Shown: positions 1 through 8,609 of the stretch, in pieces
How positions within the stretch are numbered: position 1 is the first letter of the stretch
Layout: every line of letters starts with the position of its first letter
Assembly: GCF_025200925.1 (NCBI RefSeq)
Contig: NZ_CP104174.1
Span: forward strand, 4,464,001 to 4,528,000
Reading direction: 5' to 3'
DNA from: Bradyrhizobium sp. CB1015
Lineage (GTDB): Bacteria > Pseudomonadota > Alphaproteobacteria > Rhizobiales > Xanthobacteraceae
Length of the DNA stretch: 64,000 bases
The notes under the pieces: model-generated
Told to the model about the DNA's origin: nothing
Seen by the model: only the letters and a program-made list of their open reading frames with translations
Database searches by the model: none
Made by a program: the position numbers and the translations under genes

Positions 1-202
1 TGGACAGGAATCGCACCCGCTCCAGCACGGGATGGCTGGGGTTGACCGATTCCTCCAGGACGCGGCGGTTGAAATGCAGCCAGGACAGCTCGCGGTTGAT
101 GAACCGCTCGGGGCTGGACGCGATTGCCGGAAGGCCCTCGGTTTCCGGGGCTTTCTCTTTGGTATCAACAGCTTGCGCAGAGTCCATCAGAAGTCGGTCC
201 AT
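1..202 (-). CDS. ppk: Polyphosphate kinase, N-terminal part only (cut by window edge)
   Basis: The reverse strand reads a start at 202 followed by a peptide containing [20 protein letters not shown], the signature N-terminal segment of polyphosphate kinase 1, which reversibly makes polyphosphate from ATP. Only about 67 codons are inside the window; the catalytic histidines lie outside it. About 30 residues precede the conserved segment, and an in-frame ATG at 187 is a possible alternative start. It follows hdaA on the same strand with a 130-bp gap, so it may be cotranscribed. Confidence 0.9.
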   Translation of the reverse strand, partial: MDRLLMDSAQAVDTKEKAPETEGLPAIASSPERFINRELSWLHFNRRVLEESVNPSHPVLERVRFLS

Positions 203-332
203 CCAGTTCACCCCAATTGCGACTTACGCGCAAAATCGGCGGGAGCATGTGTTAGAGCGATGACGTTTCGATGACATTGATGTTCCGCCGACGCGCCGCG
301 TCAAGCGCGCTTCAGGGAGGCCTGCGAGCCGG

Positions 333-1010
333 TCAGGCGTCCCGGAGCAGCTCGGCGGCCAGCGCCCGGGTGACGGGACGGCCGAGCCGCAGCGCTTCGC
401 TGTCGAGCAGCTCGACGGCCCGCCGGGCGGCGGCCGAGGACCGTTCCAGGCGGGTGGCGAGATAGCCGACCACGCTCTCGTCCACATTGAGCTGGCGATC
501 GGCGCAGAACTTGACGATGAGGCCGCGGAACAGCTGGTCGTCGGGCGGCAGCAGCGTGACCACCGGAACGGCCCGCAGGCGCGAGCGCAGGTCGCGAAGC
601 TCGATCTGAAGCGTGGCCGGCGCCTCGCGCCCGGTGAACAGGACGTAGGCGCCGTCCTCGCGGGCCAGATTCATCAGGTGAAACAGGGCGCGCTCGTCAA
701 ATTCCTCAGCCTTGAGATCCTCGACCACCAGCGCGCCGGTGGCGAGTGCGCCTGGCACACCGGCCGCGGTCAGCGCATTGGCGGTGGTCGAGCGGGCGCC
801 AGCCTCCTCGGCCCAGATCGCGGCGAGATGGCTTTTGCCGCTTCCCTCCGGGCCCGCCAGCCACATGATCCGGTTCGGCCATTCCGGCCAGCTGTCGATC
901 AGGCCGAGACCGGCCGCATTGGCGGGGCCTTCGAGGAAGTTATCCCGGCTGAGGCTCTCCGCATGCGGAAGTGCAAACGCCAATTGTCGGGGATGAACGC
1001 GGCCTGCCAC
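333..1010 (-). CDS. hdaA: HdaA-like DnaA-related ATPase (regulatory inactivation of DnaA)
   Basis: A 225-residue protein with a Walker A motif (GPEGSGKSH, about residues 53-61), a Walker B-like VVED (about 95-98) and an AAA+ lid, but no C-terminal DNA-binding domain IV of DnaA. A QLAFALPH segment near the N-terminus resembles the clamp-binding motif by which Hda-family proteins contact the DNA polymerase beta clamp. The family stimulates ATP hydrolysis by DnaA after initiation and so prevents re-replication. The start is a GTG at 1010. It lies between a phosphatidyltransferase gene and ppk on the same strand, an order I recall from rhizobia. Confidence 0.85.
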   Translation of the reverse strand: MAGRVHPRQLAFALPHAESLSRDNFLEGPANAAGLGLIDSWPEWPNRIMWLAGPEGSGKSHLAAIWAEEAGARSTTANALTAAGVPGALATGALVVEDLKAEEFDERALFHLMNLAREDGAYVLFTGREAPATLQIELRDLRSRLRAVPVVTLLPPDDQLFRGLIVKFCADRQLNVDESVVGYLATRLERSSAAARRAVELLDSEALRLGRPVTRALAAELLRDA

Positions 1011-1101
1011 GCTTGCTTTGCTCCATGCCGGCGCGCCGGCCCGTTCGAAGAGAATTCGACTTGATCGAGCGGAGACGGCCTTTACGAGGCCGCTTCCACT
1101 T

Positions 1102-1644
1102 TCATTTGGCCTCGATCGTGCTCATGTGCCGCAGCCACTCGACGAGATAGAGCGACACGGAGGAGAGCGTGAAGACCGTGACGAGACCCATCAGGATGAT
1201 ATCATAAGGCGCGGGCTTGAAGCCGAAGGCAAGCGCCGCCAGCACCAGGGCTGCGAACGCCACTTGTGCGACCGTGTTGAGCTTGGACACTTTCGACGGC
1301 TTCATCTCGACCGGCCGGTCGAACAGCCAGGACACGATCACGGCGGCGACGATCATGATGTCGCGCGAGACCACCAGGATCACGATCCAGCGCGGGATCG
1401 CGCCCCAGATGCCGAGCGCCATGTAGATCGAGACCAGCAGCGCCTTGTCGGCGAGCGGATCGAGCAGGGCGCCGAGTTCGCTCGTCATGTTGAAACGCTT
1501 GGCCAAGAACCCGTCCACGGCATCGCTGATGCCGGCGATCAGGAAGACGGCGAACGCCACCTCCATTTGGCTCGACACGATGGCCCAGACGATGATCGGG
1601 ACCAGCATGATGCGGCCCAGCGTAATGATGTTCGGAATACTCAC
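1102..1644 (-). CDS. pgsA: CDP-alcohol phosphatidyltransferase (PgsA-like)
   Basis: An integral membrane protein of 180 residues that probably transfers a phosphatidyl group from CDP-diacylglycerol to glycerol-3-phosphate, the first committed step to phosphatidylglycerol. The CDP-alcohol motif is visible: D41, D44-G45, A48, G58, D62 and D66 with the expected spacing; Lys49 replaces the usual arginine and Arg50 follows. Several hydrophobic segments surround it. I chose the GTG at 1644, preceded by GGGAAG, because the conserved 'SIPNIITLGRI' start follows directly. A longer reading from 1746 adds an unconserved, non-hydrophobic leader. The exact head-group substrate is inferred from length and motif. 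Confidence 0.8.
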   Translation of the reverse strand: MSIPNIITLGRIMLVPIIVWAIVSSQMEVAFAVFLIAGISDAVDGFLAKRFNMTSELGALLDPLADKALLVSIYMALGIWGAIPRWIVILVVSRDIMIVAAVIVSWLFDRPVEMKPSKVSKLNTVAQVAFAALVLAALAFGFKPAPYDIILMGLVTVFTLSSVSLYLVEWLRHMSTIEAK

Positions 1645-1799
1645 GCAGCGCTTCCCGGCACCGGTTCTGACCTCAAATCCGGCCTGTAGCAGGCTGAACC
1701 GGTTGATATGTCTACATAGTATAGCGGGGAGCGCCATGCGAGCCATTGCGCGTCCCCGGAATTCGACGTAACCAGCCGCAAACCCACTGGAAATCGGGC

Positions 1800-2873
1800 A
1801 TGACCGACCGCAAAAACGGCCTCACTTACGCCGATTCAGGCGTCGATATCGACGCGGGCAACCGCCTGGTCGACCTGATCAAGCCGATGGTGCGCGCCAC
1901 CGCACGGCCGGGCGCCGACGCCGAGATCGGCGGCTTCGGCGGCCTGTTCGACCTCAAGGCGGCCGGCTTCAAGGACCCGGTCCTGGTTGCCGCGACCGAC
2001 GGCGTCGGCACCAAGGTCAAGATCGCGATCGAGACCGGGCTGCATGGCGGCATCGGCATCGACCTCGTCGCAATGAGCGTCAACGACCTCGTGGTGCAGG
2101 GCGCAGAGCCGCTGTTTTTCCTGGACTATTTCGCCTGCGGCAAGCTCGACCCCGAGGCCACCGCGGCTATCGTCGCCGGCGTTGCGGAGGGATGCCGCGA
2201 ATCCGGCTGCGCGCTGATCGGCGGGGAGACCGCCGAGATGCCCGGTCTCTACAAGGACGGCGACTACGATCTCGGCGGCTTTGCGGTCGGCGCCGCCGAG
2301 CGCGGTACGTTGTTGCCGCGCAAGGACATCGCCGCGGGCGACGCCGTGATCGGTCTCGCCTCGTCGGGCGTGCATTCCAACGGCTTCTCGCTGGTCCGCA
2401 AGATCGTCGAGCAGTCGGGCCTCGGTTTCTCGGCGCAGGCGCCGTTCGCGCCGGTGATGACGCTCGGCGGCGCGCTGCTGACGCCGACCAGGCTGTACGT
2501 CAAATCCTGCCTGCGCGCGATCCGCGAGACCGGCGCGGTGAAGGGGCTCGCCCACATCACCGGTGGTGGCTTCACCGACAACATCCCGCGCGTCCTGCCG
2601 AAGCACCTCGGCGTCGGCATCGACCTTGCACGCCTGCCGGTGCTGCCGGTGTTCAAATGGCTGGCCGCGCAAGCCGGCATCGCCGAGCTCGAGATGCTGC
2701 GCACCTTCAATTGCGGCATCGGCATGATCGCGATCGTCGAGCCCGACAAGGTCGACAAGGTGATCGAGGTCTTCACCGACGCCGGCGAAACCGTGGCGCA
2801 GCTCGGCACCGTGATTCCGGCCGAGGGCGAGCACCGCGTCGTCTATAACGGCCATCTCGATCTGGCGCTGTGA
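1800..2873 (+). CDS. purM: Phosphoribosylformylglycinamidine cyclo-ligase (AIR synthetase)
   Basis: A 357-residue cytosolic enzyme that closes FGAM to aminoimidazole ribonucleotide with ATP in purine synthesis. Recognisable blocks are [15 protein letters not shown] at the N-terminus, the ATDGVGTK loop, [10 protein letters not shown] and the HITGGGF segment. The ATG at 1800 is chosen over an upstream in-frame reading because PurM proteins start close to this conserved segment. Its stop codon overlaps the start of purN by one base (TGATG), so the two genes are translationally coupled. It is transcribed divergently from the phosphatidyltransferase gene. Confidence 0.96.
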   Translation: MTDRKNGLTYADSGVDIDAGNRLVDLIKPMVRATARPGADAEIGGFGGLFDLKAAGFKDPVLVAATDGVGTKVKIAIETGLHGGIGIDLVAMSVNDLVVQGAEPLFFLDYFACGKLDPEATAAIVAGVAEGCRESGCALIGGETAEMPGLYKDGDYDLGGFAVGAAERGTLLPRKDIAAGDAVIGLASSGVHSNGFSLVRKIVEQSGLGFSAQAPFAPVMTLGGALLTPTRLYVKSCLRAIRETGAVKGLAHITGGGFTDNIPRVLPKHLGVGIDLARLPVLPVFKWLAAQAGIAELEMLRTFNCGIGMIAIVEPDKVDKVIEVFTDAGETVAQLGTVIPAEGEHRVVYNGHLDLAL

Positions 2874-3526
2874 TGAAGCGCCGCGTCGCCATCCTGATTT
2901 CCGGGCGCGGCTCCAACATGGCCGCGCTGATCAGGGCAGCCGCTGCCGCGGATTTCCCGGCGGAGATATCGCTCGTCATCTCGAACAAGGCCGGTGCGCC
3001 CGGGCTCGAACGCGCCCGGGCGAGCGGCGTGACCACCGAGGTGATCGAGAGCAAGCGGTTCGGCAAGGACCGCGCAGGTTTCGAGAAGGTGCTGCAGGCC
3101 GCGCTCGACAAGCACGGCATCGAGCTGATCTGTCTCGGCGGCTTCATGCGCCTGTTCACGGCCGAGTTCACCAAGGCCTGGTATGGGCGGATGCTCAACA
3201 TCCATCCCTCGCTGCTGCCGTCGTTCCCCGGCCTCGACCCGCACGGCCAGGCCCTGCGCGCCGGCGTCAAGCTGTCCGGCGCGACGGTGCACTTCGTCAT
3301 CCCCGAGACCGATGCCGGCCCGATCGTGATGCAGGGCGCAGTTCCCGTCGGCGATCACGACACGGCGGACACGCTGTCGGAGCGCATCCTCGAGGTCGAG
3401 CACCGCATCTATCCCGAGGCGCTGCGGCTGCTCGCGACCGGCAAGGTCCGCATCGAGGGCGATGTCTGCAAGACGTCGGGAAGCGCGGCGTCGGAGAATT
3501 TTTTGGTTGCGCCGGTGGTGCGCTGA
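2873..3526 (+). CDS. purN: Phosphoribosylglycinamide formyltransferase
   Basis: A 217-residue GAR transformylase that adds a formyl group from 10-formyl-tetrahydrofolate to GAR. The phosphate-binding ISGRGSNM motif lies at residues 9-16, the catalytic Asn-His pair in LNIHPSLLP and the catalytic Asp in ETDAGPI. The ATG overlaps the purM stop by one base; a GTG one codon upstream is also possible. It ends about 90 bp before the stop of the convergent cold-shock gene. Confidence 0.96.
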   Translation: MKRRVAILISGRGSNMAALIRAAAAADFPAEISLVISNKAGAPGLERARASGVTTEVIESKRFGKDRAGFEKVLQAALDKHGIELICLGGFMRLFTAEFTKAWYGRMLNIHPSLLPSFPGLDPHGQALRAGVKLSGATVHFVIPETDAGPIVMQGAVPVGDHDTADTLSERILEVEHRIYPEALRLLATGKVRIEGDVCKTSGSAASENFLVAPVVR

Positions 3527-3550
3527 CGCGTCGTCGCCGATTCGTCCCCT

Positions 3551-3580
3551 CAAACAAAATCCCCCGGCAGAGCCGGGGGC
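3551..3580 (-). terminator. Intrinsic terminator for the cold-shock gene
   Basis: A perfect 8-bp stem, CCCCCGGC (3561-3568) with GCCGGGGG (3572-3579), and loop AGA. Read on the reverse strand it is followed by ATTTTGTTTG, so it fits termination of the cold-shock gene at 3614-3820. No T-run follows on the forward strand, though the hairpin may also slow purMN transcription. Confidence 0.75.
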
Positions 3581-3613
3581 AACGTCATGATCGCTCGCAT
3601 GCCGCGAGAGAGA

Positions 3614-3820
3614 TCAGGAAACCTTGAGGTTCTCTGCGGATGTCTTGCCGCGGTTCTCCACGAGGTCGAATTCAACCACCTGGTTCTCGTTGAGGGTGGA
3701 AAGTCCCGCACGCTCGACCGCGGAGATGTGGACGAACACGTCCTTGTCGCCGCCGTTCGGCTTGATGAACCCATAGCCCTTGGTCGGGTTGAACCATTTG
3801 ACGGTGCCCTTTTGCGGCAT
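3614..3820 (-). CDS. Cold-shock domain protein (CspA family)
   Basis: A 68-residue single cold-shock domain that binds single-stranded RNA/DNA. RNP1 (KGYGFIKP) and RNP2 (DVFVHIS) are present, and the start sequence MPQKGTVKWFNPTKGYG is typical of the family. A purine-rich GGAGGAGA site lies just upstream of the ATG. The leader region holds a T/A-rich stretch near 3838-3850 that may be part of its promoter. Alphaproteobacteria carry several paralogues, so no specific symbol is given. Confidence 0.93.
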   Translation of the reverse strand: MPQKGTVKWFNPTKGYGFIKPNGGDKDVFVHISAVERAGLSTLNENQVVEFDLVENRGKTSAENLKVS

Positions 3821-4199
3821 CGCTCGTCTCCTCCACTAGATATAAAAAAGACGCGGCCGCTTTTTCGCGTGCCACGCCACAAACGGGCTTCCGGAAGTCT
3901 GTTCGAGTCTTGAGGCGCAATGTCGCGAAACGCACAGGCCAGCGGCCAATTCCGGTTGTGACCGATATTGCAACATGAAAATCGCCGGCTAGCAAGCCGC
4001 GCGCGGATTTCAAGACCATGCCAGGTGCCTTCAAGCGCAATTTGCCACCTGTGGCAGCAGAACCACAATCGGAGCAATAGCCTCGGCCGTCACGTGCCGA
4101 ACAGTTGACCCCTAGTGGCAGTTCGGCACAAATCGCCGCAAGCGCCGCAGACCGTGTTGCATTTTTGCGCGCCGCCACTTTGCTACGGGATTCATCGTC
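3821..4199. other. Divergent intergenic region between csp and the outer-membrane protein gene
   Basis: 379 bp without a convincing gene. It must carry the promoter of the reverse-strand cold-shock gene (AT-rich segment near 3838-3850, close to the start codon) and that of the forward-strand beta-barrel gene. I see no RNA gene or long inverted repeat. Confidence 0.5.
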
Positions 4200-5363
4200 A
4201 TGCGCTGCGCCGTGCAGCTCTCCGGGACAAGGCAGACGATCGGGCTCGACCGCGTCCGCCGGATCGCCGCTGCGCTTGCGCTGGCGTTTGCGCTGGTCGT
4301 GACGATGGCGGCCGCAACGCCCGGCTTCGCGCAAAGCCCGACGCCCACGCCGACCCCTACGCCGACACCCACGCCGTCGCCGACCCCGATTCCGTCGCCG
4401 ACCTCGACCAACAACAATCAGTCAGCCGGCAGCAGCATGCTCAATTTCGGCTCGGGCTTCCTGGAGCGGCTCGGCAACCAGGCTTCCGGCGGCGTCAACC
4501 GGGCGTTCCGCACCAATCCGGGCGGCGGCGGCGCCTCGGCGAGCACGGAAGATCCGCGCTACCGCACCTGGTTCGAGGGCTACGGCCTCTCGGTCCGCAC
4601 CGATGCGCAAGGCGACTTCGTCGGCGACAAGCGCAAGACCTTTGGCGGCGTCGCCGGCTTCGGCGCGCGGCTCGCACCCGGCGTCAACATCGGATTCTCC
4701 GTCGACCACAGTCACACCGACATCGACGTGCCGCTGGCGCTGCAATCCGCAACCCTCGACCTGACCCAGCTCGGCTTCAGCGGCTCGGTCGACAAGGGTC
4801 CGTGGACCTGGGCCTTTGCCGTGGTCCACGGCTTCGGCAAGGTCCATTCCAGCCGCGACACCGGCCTTGGCCTTGCGACCGCGCGTTACCGCGCCGCCGT
4901 CGACGGCGCGCTGACCGAGATCAGTTATTACTGGACGACGGACGAGATGCGCATCGTGCCCAAGGGCGCGCTGGAATATGTGCGCGCCACCAGCGCCGCG
5001 TTCCAGGAGACTGGCGGGCTCGATCCGCTCAACGTCGGCTCGTCGGCGCTCTCGCGCGCGCGCATCATGATCGGGGCCGAGATCGGCCGCTACTTCATTA
5101 TCGACCAGAAGATCCTGGACCTCTCGGCCTACGGCAAGTTCGTCGACAATTTCCACCAGGACCTGGGAACCATCCAGGTCAGCCTGGGCGCTCAGAACAT
5201 CATCGTCCCCGGCATCGGCGAGAGCCGTTACGGCGCGGATGCCGGTGCCTCGGCTTCACTCAGCCTGACCAACGTGGCGCGGCTCTACGTCAATTACGAC
5301 GGCAAGTTCCGCAACGAGCTCATCTCGCATCAGGGCACGCTCGGCTTCGAATACAAATGGTGA
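4200..5363 (+). CDS. Outer-membrane beta-barrel protein with Pro/Thr repeat linker (autotransporter-type barrel)
   Basis: 387 residues: an N-terminal signal sequence ending near ATPGFAQ (about residue 45), then a linker of repeated PT/PTP units (about 46-68), then a roughly 250-residue C-terminal region rich in alternating aromatic strands. The last residues, FEYKW, give the terminal aromatic typical of outer-membrane barrels. This resembles the autotransporter-barrel superfamily without a long passenger domain. The linker is encoded by a GC-rich tandem DNA repeat at 4337-4400, so its length may vary. The LysR gene converges on it with a 4-bp gap. Function unknown. Confidence 0.75.
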   Translation: MRCAVQLSGTRQTIGLDRVRRIAAALALAFALVVTMAAATPGFAQSPTPTPTPTPTPTPSPTPIPSPTSTNNNQSAGSSMLNFGSGFLERLGNQASGGVNRAFRTNPGGGGASASTEDPRYRTWFEGYGLSVRTDAQGDFVGDKRKTFGGVAGFGARLAPGVNIGFSVDHSHTDIDVPLALQSATLDLTQLGFSGSVDKGPWTWAFAVVHGFGKVHSSRDTGLGLATARYRAAVDGALTEISYYWTTDEMRIVPKGALEYVRATSAAFQETGGLDPLNVGSSALSRARIMIGAEIGRYFIIDQKILDLSAYGKFVDNFHQDLGTIQVSLGAQNIIVPGIGESRYGADAGASASLSLTNVARLYVNYDGKFRNELISHQGTLGFEYKW

Positions 5364-5367
5364 GCGT

Positions 5368-6408
5368 TTAGGTCGGCGTCGTCGCGACATATCCCGCCAG
5401 GCCAAAGCCCTCGCGCGCCGCCGTCATCATCGGCACCAGCGCGTTCGGATGGATGAACTCGTCGCGGAAGCAGGGATAGGTCCGGGCATCGAAGATCTTC
5501 TTCAGCCAGTCGACCACGATCTTGTGCCGCTCGGAGGTGCGGAACTCCTTGTGATAGGTGAGCCAGAGATCGGCGTGGTGGCTGACGCCGAGATCGACCG
5601 CAACGAGCGGCGCACCGAGCGCGATCGACACCGTCGGCAGGAAGCCGATGCCGGCGCCGCGCTCCACCGCGTAGAGCACGCCCACCGACGAATTGGTCTT
5701 GATCCCGACGATGCCCTCGAGCGACTTCAGCCCGAGCACGCGGGCATAGGCGCCGTCGTCGACCTGCGGCGCGCTCTGCTTGATGATGCGGTGGTTGTTC
5801 AATTCGGCGAGGGTAGCCGGCACGCCGTAGAGGCCTTCATACTCCTTGGAGACGAAAGGGTAGATGTGGAGGCGGCCGAGCTTGGCGACGATCAGATCCG
5901 GATTGGTCGGCGGCTCGAGCTGGATCGCGATATCGGATTCGAGCCGCGCGACGTCGGCCTGCTCCATCGCGCAGCGCAAATCGACGGTGATCTTGCGGTA
6001 GGTCTTCTGGAAGTCGATCAGCCGCGGCAGGATCCAGAAATTGCCGGGGCCTTCCGTCACGGCGACGCGCACGGTGCCCGAGGTGTCGTTCGACGTCCGG
6101 GCGGCGCGGCGGAAGACGTTGAAGGCGTGACGCTCCATATGCGTGACGTCGGCGATCATCGCTGTGCCTTCATCGCTGAGCGTGAGCCCACTCTGGTCGC
6201 GCAGGAACAGCTTGCAGCCGATGCTCTCCTCGAGCCGGTCGATGCGGCGCATCAGCGTGGTGGAGGTGAGGCCGAGCTCTTCGGCGGCATTCCGAAAACT
6301 TTTATATTTTGCGCACGCTAAAAACAGCTTCAAATCATCCCAGGACGCGCCCAGGGCTTCTTCACGGTGCTGCATCATCGCAGCACCCCGGTGCAATAAC
6401 TGCTGCAT
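5368..6408 (-). CDS. LysR family transcriptional regulator
   Basis: About 346 residues. An N-terminal helix-turn-helix (DDLKLFLACAKYKSFRNAAE onward, with SLTSTTLMRRIDRLEE-like recognition helix) is followed by a periplasmic-binding-like effector domain. The family usually regulates a divergently transcribed target, and here the divergent neighbour is the GNAT/isochorismatase-like run at 6480-8293. The start is uncertain: ATG at 6408 follows AGGAG too closely, ATGs at 6378 and 6375 follow GGGGTG at good spacing, and a TTG lies at 6423. The effector cannot be deduced. Confidence 0.88.
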   Translation of the reverse strand: MQQLLHRGAAMMQHREEALGASWDDLKLFLACAKYKSFRNAAEELGLTSTTLMRRIDRLEESIGCKLFLRDQSGLTLSDEGTAMIADVTHMERHAFNVFRRAARTSNDTSGTVRVAVTEGPGNFWILPRLIDFQKTYRKITVDLRCAMEQADVARLESDIAIQLEPPTNPDLIVAKLGRLHIYPFVSKEYEGLYGVPATLAELNNHRIIKQSAPQVDDGAYARVLGLKSLEGIVGIKTNSSVGVLYAVERGAGIGFLPTVSIALGAPLVAVDLGVSHHADLWLTYHKEFRTSERHKIVVDWLKKIFDARTYPCFRDEFIHPNALVPMMTAAREGFGLAGYVATTPT

Positions 6409-6479
6409 ACTCCTGATCCCCAACCGCTAAGCTCATCGTCATAGCGGGGCATGAAAGCCTCGAACGATAGAGGCGTGAT

Positions 6480-7097
6480 ATGAGTATGGAAAGGGGCTCG
6501 TTTGCCGCAAGACACGATTTCGATGCCCTGCCGCTGAGCCCGGACATCGACGTCCGCTGTGCGCAATTTTCCGAAATTGGGGCGCTCTCGGAGATGGCGC
6601 TCCGGCTGGTGCCGGGCGTGCAGATCGGGACGGCGGAGCTTGCGAAATATTACACCTTCGATCCTCAGAGCATCCTGGCATTCAGCCGGAAAGGCAAGCT
6701 CGTCGGCGGCATGGCCTTCCTGTTCCTCAATGACCGCGGACACGATGCGCTGCTGCTCGACGAGATTTGCCTCACCGCGCCCGAGACGCGTTATCTCGCA
6801 TCGGCGAACGAAGACGTCGCAGCCATCTACATCTGGGCGATCGCCGCGACGGGCCGCGGCATCGCCGGTCTCGGCAAGGCCGCGGCTCATCTGCGGCAGA
6901 TAAGGTTTCGCGGCGCGGATTGCTATGCGCAGCCGTCAACGGTGGCCGGACGCGACATCATGAAGGCGACGGGCTTTGCGCCCGTCCCGAGCTTCCAACC
7001 CGACCTTTGGTGCTACGAGCGTCCCTGGCATCGGCGGCCGATGCGCATGCCGGGGGCGATCATCCAATCAAGGAGCTTTGCAGATGCATGGTACTAG
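6480..7097 (+). CDS. GNAT-like protein, first of a pair
   Basis: 205 residues with a weak GNAT-like layout: a beta strand with GKLVGGMAFLFLN, a DEICLTAPE strand and a helix-rich second half. The usual acetyl-CoA loop (Q/RxxGxG/A) is only poorly visible. Its end overlaps the next gene by 14 bp, which argues for one transcript and coupled translation. It is divergent from the LysR gene. The C-terminus is basic and unusual (WHRRPMRMPG). I cannot name the substrate. Confidence 0.7.
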   Translation: MSMERGSFAARHDFDALPLSPDIDVRCAQFSEIGALSEMALRLVPGVQIGTAELAKYYTFDPQSILAFSRKGKLVGGMAFLFLNDRGHDALLLDEICLTAPETRYLASANEDVAAIYIWAIAATGRGIAGLGKAAAHLRQIRFRGADCYAQPSTVAGRDIMKATGFAPVPSFQPDLWCYERPWHRRPMRMPGAIIQSRSFADAWY

Positions 7098-7704
7098 GAT
7101 TCCTGTCGCCAAGCCCTGTTCCCGCGCCATCACGATCCGCCTCGCGCGCGACCCAAGCGATCTCATGCTGGTGACTGCCATCCGCTCGGCAGTCTATCTC
7201 GCCGAGCAGGATTGTCCGTTCGAGGAGGAGTTCGATGGCAACGACATGGTCGCTGCGCATTTCATCGGCTTCGTCGGCAACGAGCCTGCGGGCTGCCTGC
7301 GGGTGCGCTTCTTCGGCGATTTCGCCAAGGTGGAGCGGCTTGCGGTGCGTCACCAATATCGGCGCTCGCGCGTCTCGTTCAAGCTGGTGCAGGCCAGTGT
7401 CGACTATGTGAAGCGCAAGGGCTTTCGCAAGATCTACGGCCAAGCGCAGGACCGGCTGGTCGATTTCTGGGCTCATTTCGGCGCCAAGCCGCTCGGTCAC
7501 AACCGCAAGATCACCTTCTCCGATTTCTCCTATACGGAGATGCTCCTGGAGGTCGAGCCGGGTCCGGACGCCATCACGCTGGACAGCGATCCCTATGTGA
7601 TCATTCGTCCCGAGGGCGATTGGGACCGGCCTGGCGTGCTCGATGCCTCGGCCGGCCGGGCGGTGACCTCACCGCTGCGGGACCTCGCTCTCGCTGACCG
7701 CTGA
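7084..7704 (+). CDS. GNAT-superfamily acyltransferase, second of a pair
   Basis: 206 residues, started at the ATG at 7084 because AAGGAG lies 8 bases upstream. The pattern IRSAVYLAEQ...FDGNDMVAAHFIGFVG...GCLRVRFFGDFAKVERLAVRHQYR recalls the acyl-homoserine-lactone synthase / N-acyl amino acid synthase branch of GNAT proteins, where an acidic DxxD-like segment and a strand-Arg precede the acyl-CoA loop (here RHQYRRSRVSFKL). This placement is an inference from pattern only. It overlaps the preceding gene and is followed 25 bp later by the isochorismatase-like gene. Confidence 0.75.
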   Translation: MHGTRIPVAKPCSRAITIRLARDPSDLMLVTAIRSAVYLAEQDCPFEEEFDGNDMVAAHFIGFVGNEPAGCLRVRFFGDFAKVERLAVRHQYRRSRVSFKLVQASVDYVKRKGFRKIYGQAQDRLVDFWAHFGAKPLGHNRKITFSDFSYTEMLLEVEPGPDAITLDSDPYVIIRPEGDWDRPGVLDASAGRAVTSPLRDLALADR

Positions 7705-7729
7705 AATAGGTGCAGCCGCGCGCAACACG

Positions 7730-8293
7730 ATGCTGGTTTCCATGCACGATGATCCGCCGATCCTGGTCTGTGCGGATCTTCAGGTCGAGTACCTCACCAC
7801 CGGCCGTCGTCACGTCATCCTCGACGGTGACGCGACGACGGCGCGCTGCCTGGAACTCCTGACGCTGTGGCGCAGCAATCTTTGGCCGGTGATGCATCTG
7901 AAGCGCATCGCGCAGGCGGCCTGGTTCAATCCGTCATCCAGGCTGACCGATTGGATCGCAGAGACCAAGCCACGGCCGGGCGAGATGACGTTCGAGCACC
8001 CGCTGCCGTCCGCCTACAGCTCGTCGCGGTTTGTCGGCCACATGTCCTCAATCGGCGCCATGCGCTGCATTCTGGTCGGCTTTTCCCTGGACGAGACCAT
8101 CCTGGCTACCGCCGTCGAGGGGTTTCACCGCAGTCATCGCTACCATGTGATCACCGACGCCGTGGCTTGCCGGCAGCCGGGCACGGACGATGCCGCCGCC
8201 TACCGGCATGCGGTAGTGAATGTCATCGCGAATTTTGCTACAATCGAGTCCAGCGCCGAACTGATCAGAAACAGCGGCGCCGTCGCGGTGTAG
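7730..8293 (+). CDS. Isochorismatase-like protein without the catalytic cysteine
   Basis: 187 residues with the fold signatures of the cysteine hydrolase / isochorismatase superfamily: Asp16 in CADLQVEY and Lys58 in MHLKRIA fit the catalytic Asp and Lys. The position that normally carries the nucleophilic Cys (G-x-x-T-x-x-C pattern) reads G117-FSLDE-T123, so the Cys is replaced by Thr. By family knowledge it is then unlikely to hydrolyse by the usual thiol route; true isochorismatases of siderophore pathways also lack this Cys but have Gly there. It is co-directional with the two GNAT genes. Substrate unknown. Confidence 0.75.
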   Translation: MLVSMHDDPPILVCADLQVEYLTTGRRHVILDGDATTARCLELLTLWRSNLWPVMHLKRIAQAAWFNPSSRLTDWIAETKPRPGEMTFEHPLPSAYSSSRFVGHMSSIGAMRCILVGFSLDETILATAVEGFHRSHRYHVITDAVACRQPGTDDAAAYRHAVVNVIANFATIESSAELIRNSGAVAV

Positions 8294-8323
8294 GCGGCCG
8301 CGGCCGATGGATGGGGTTGAGAA

Positions 8324-8494
8324 TTGTCGTCGGGAGACGAGCTCAAGGAGCTGGCGAGCAATCTGTCGCGTGCCGCCGAGACGGCGCGCAGGCTTGGGCT
8401 GCCCACGACGGTCTACTTGCTCTCGATGGCGCTGGTGGAGGTGAGGGAAGCCGTTTCCGCCACCGACGAGGGGGACGACGACGGCGCGCCGTGA
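8324..8494 (+). CDS. Small conserved-looking acidic protein
   Basis: A 56-residue reading frame starting at TTG 8324, 30 bp after the isochorismatase-like gene and in the same direction. The peptide has an amphipathic helix-like middle (ELASNLSRAAETARRLGL), a hydrophobic patch (TTVYLLSMALVEV) and an acidic tail (DEGDDDG). Codon use is strongly GC-third-position, like its neighbours, which supports coding. No family recognised; it could be a regulator or partner of the adjacent enzymes. Confidence 0.5.
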   Translation: MSSGDELKELASNLSRAAETARRLGLPTTVYLLSMALVEVREAVSATDEGDDDGAP

Positions 8495-8609
8495 GAGCTG
8501 CCCAGTCGGCTTCTGCGATCCGCGGTGCGTCATGTGCGGCTTTGTGCATCCCTGCTGAGCGCTTGCCGCCGACGAATTGGCGTTGCAAGTTTTGCGTCGT
8601 GGCAATAGC

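Noticed and set aside
1645..1746. Longer N-terminus for the phosphatidyltransferase
   Set aside because: The extra 34 residues are not hydrophobic or conserved, and a GTG with a good ribosome site starts exactly at the conserved segment.
4115..5371. 418-codon forward frame overlapping the outer-membrane protein gene
   Set aside because: It is Arg-rich and lacks any domain, while the other frame has a signal sequence and barrel strands.
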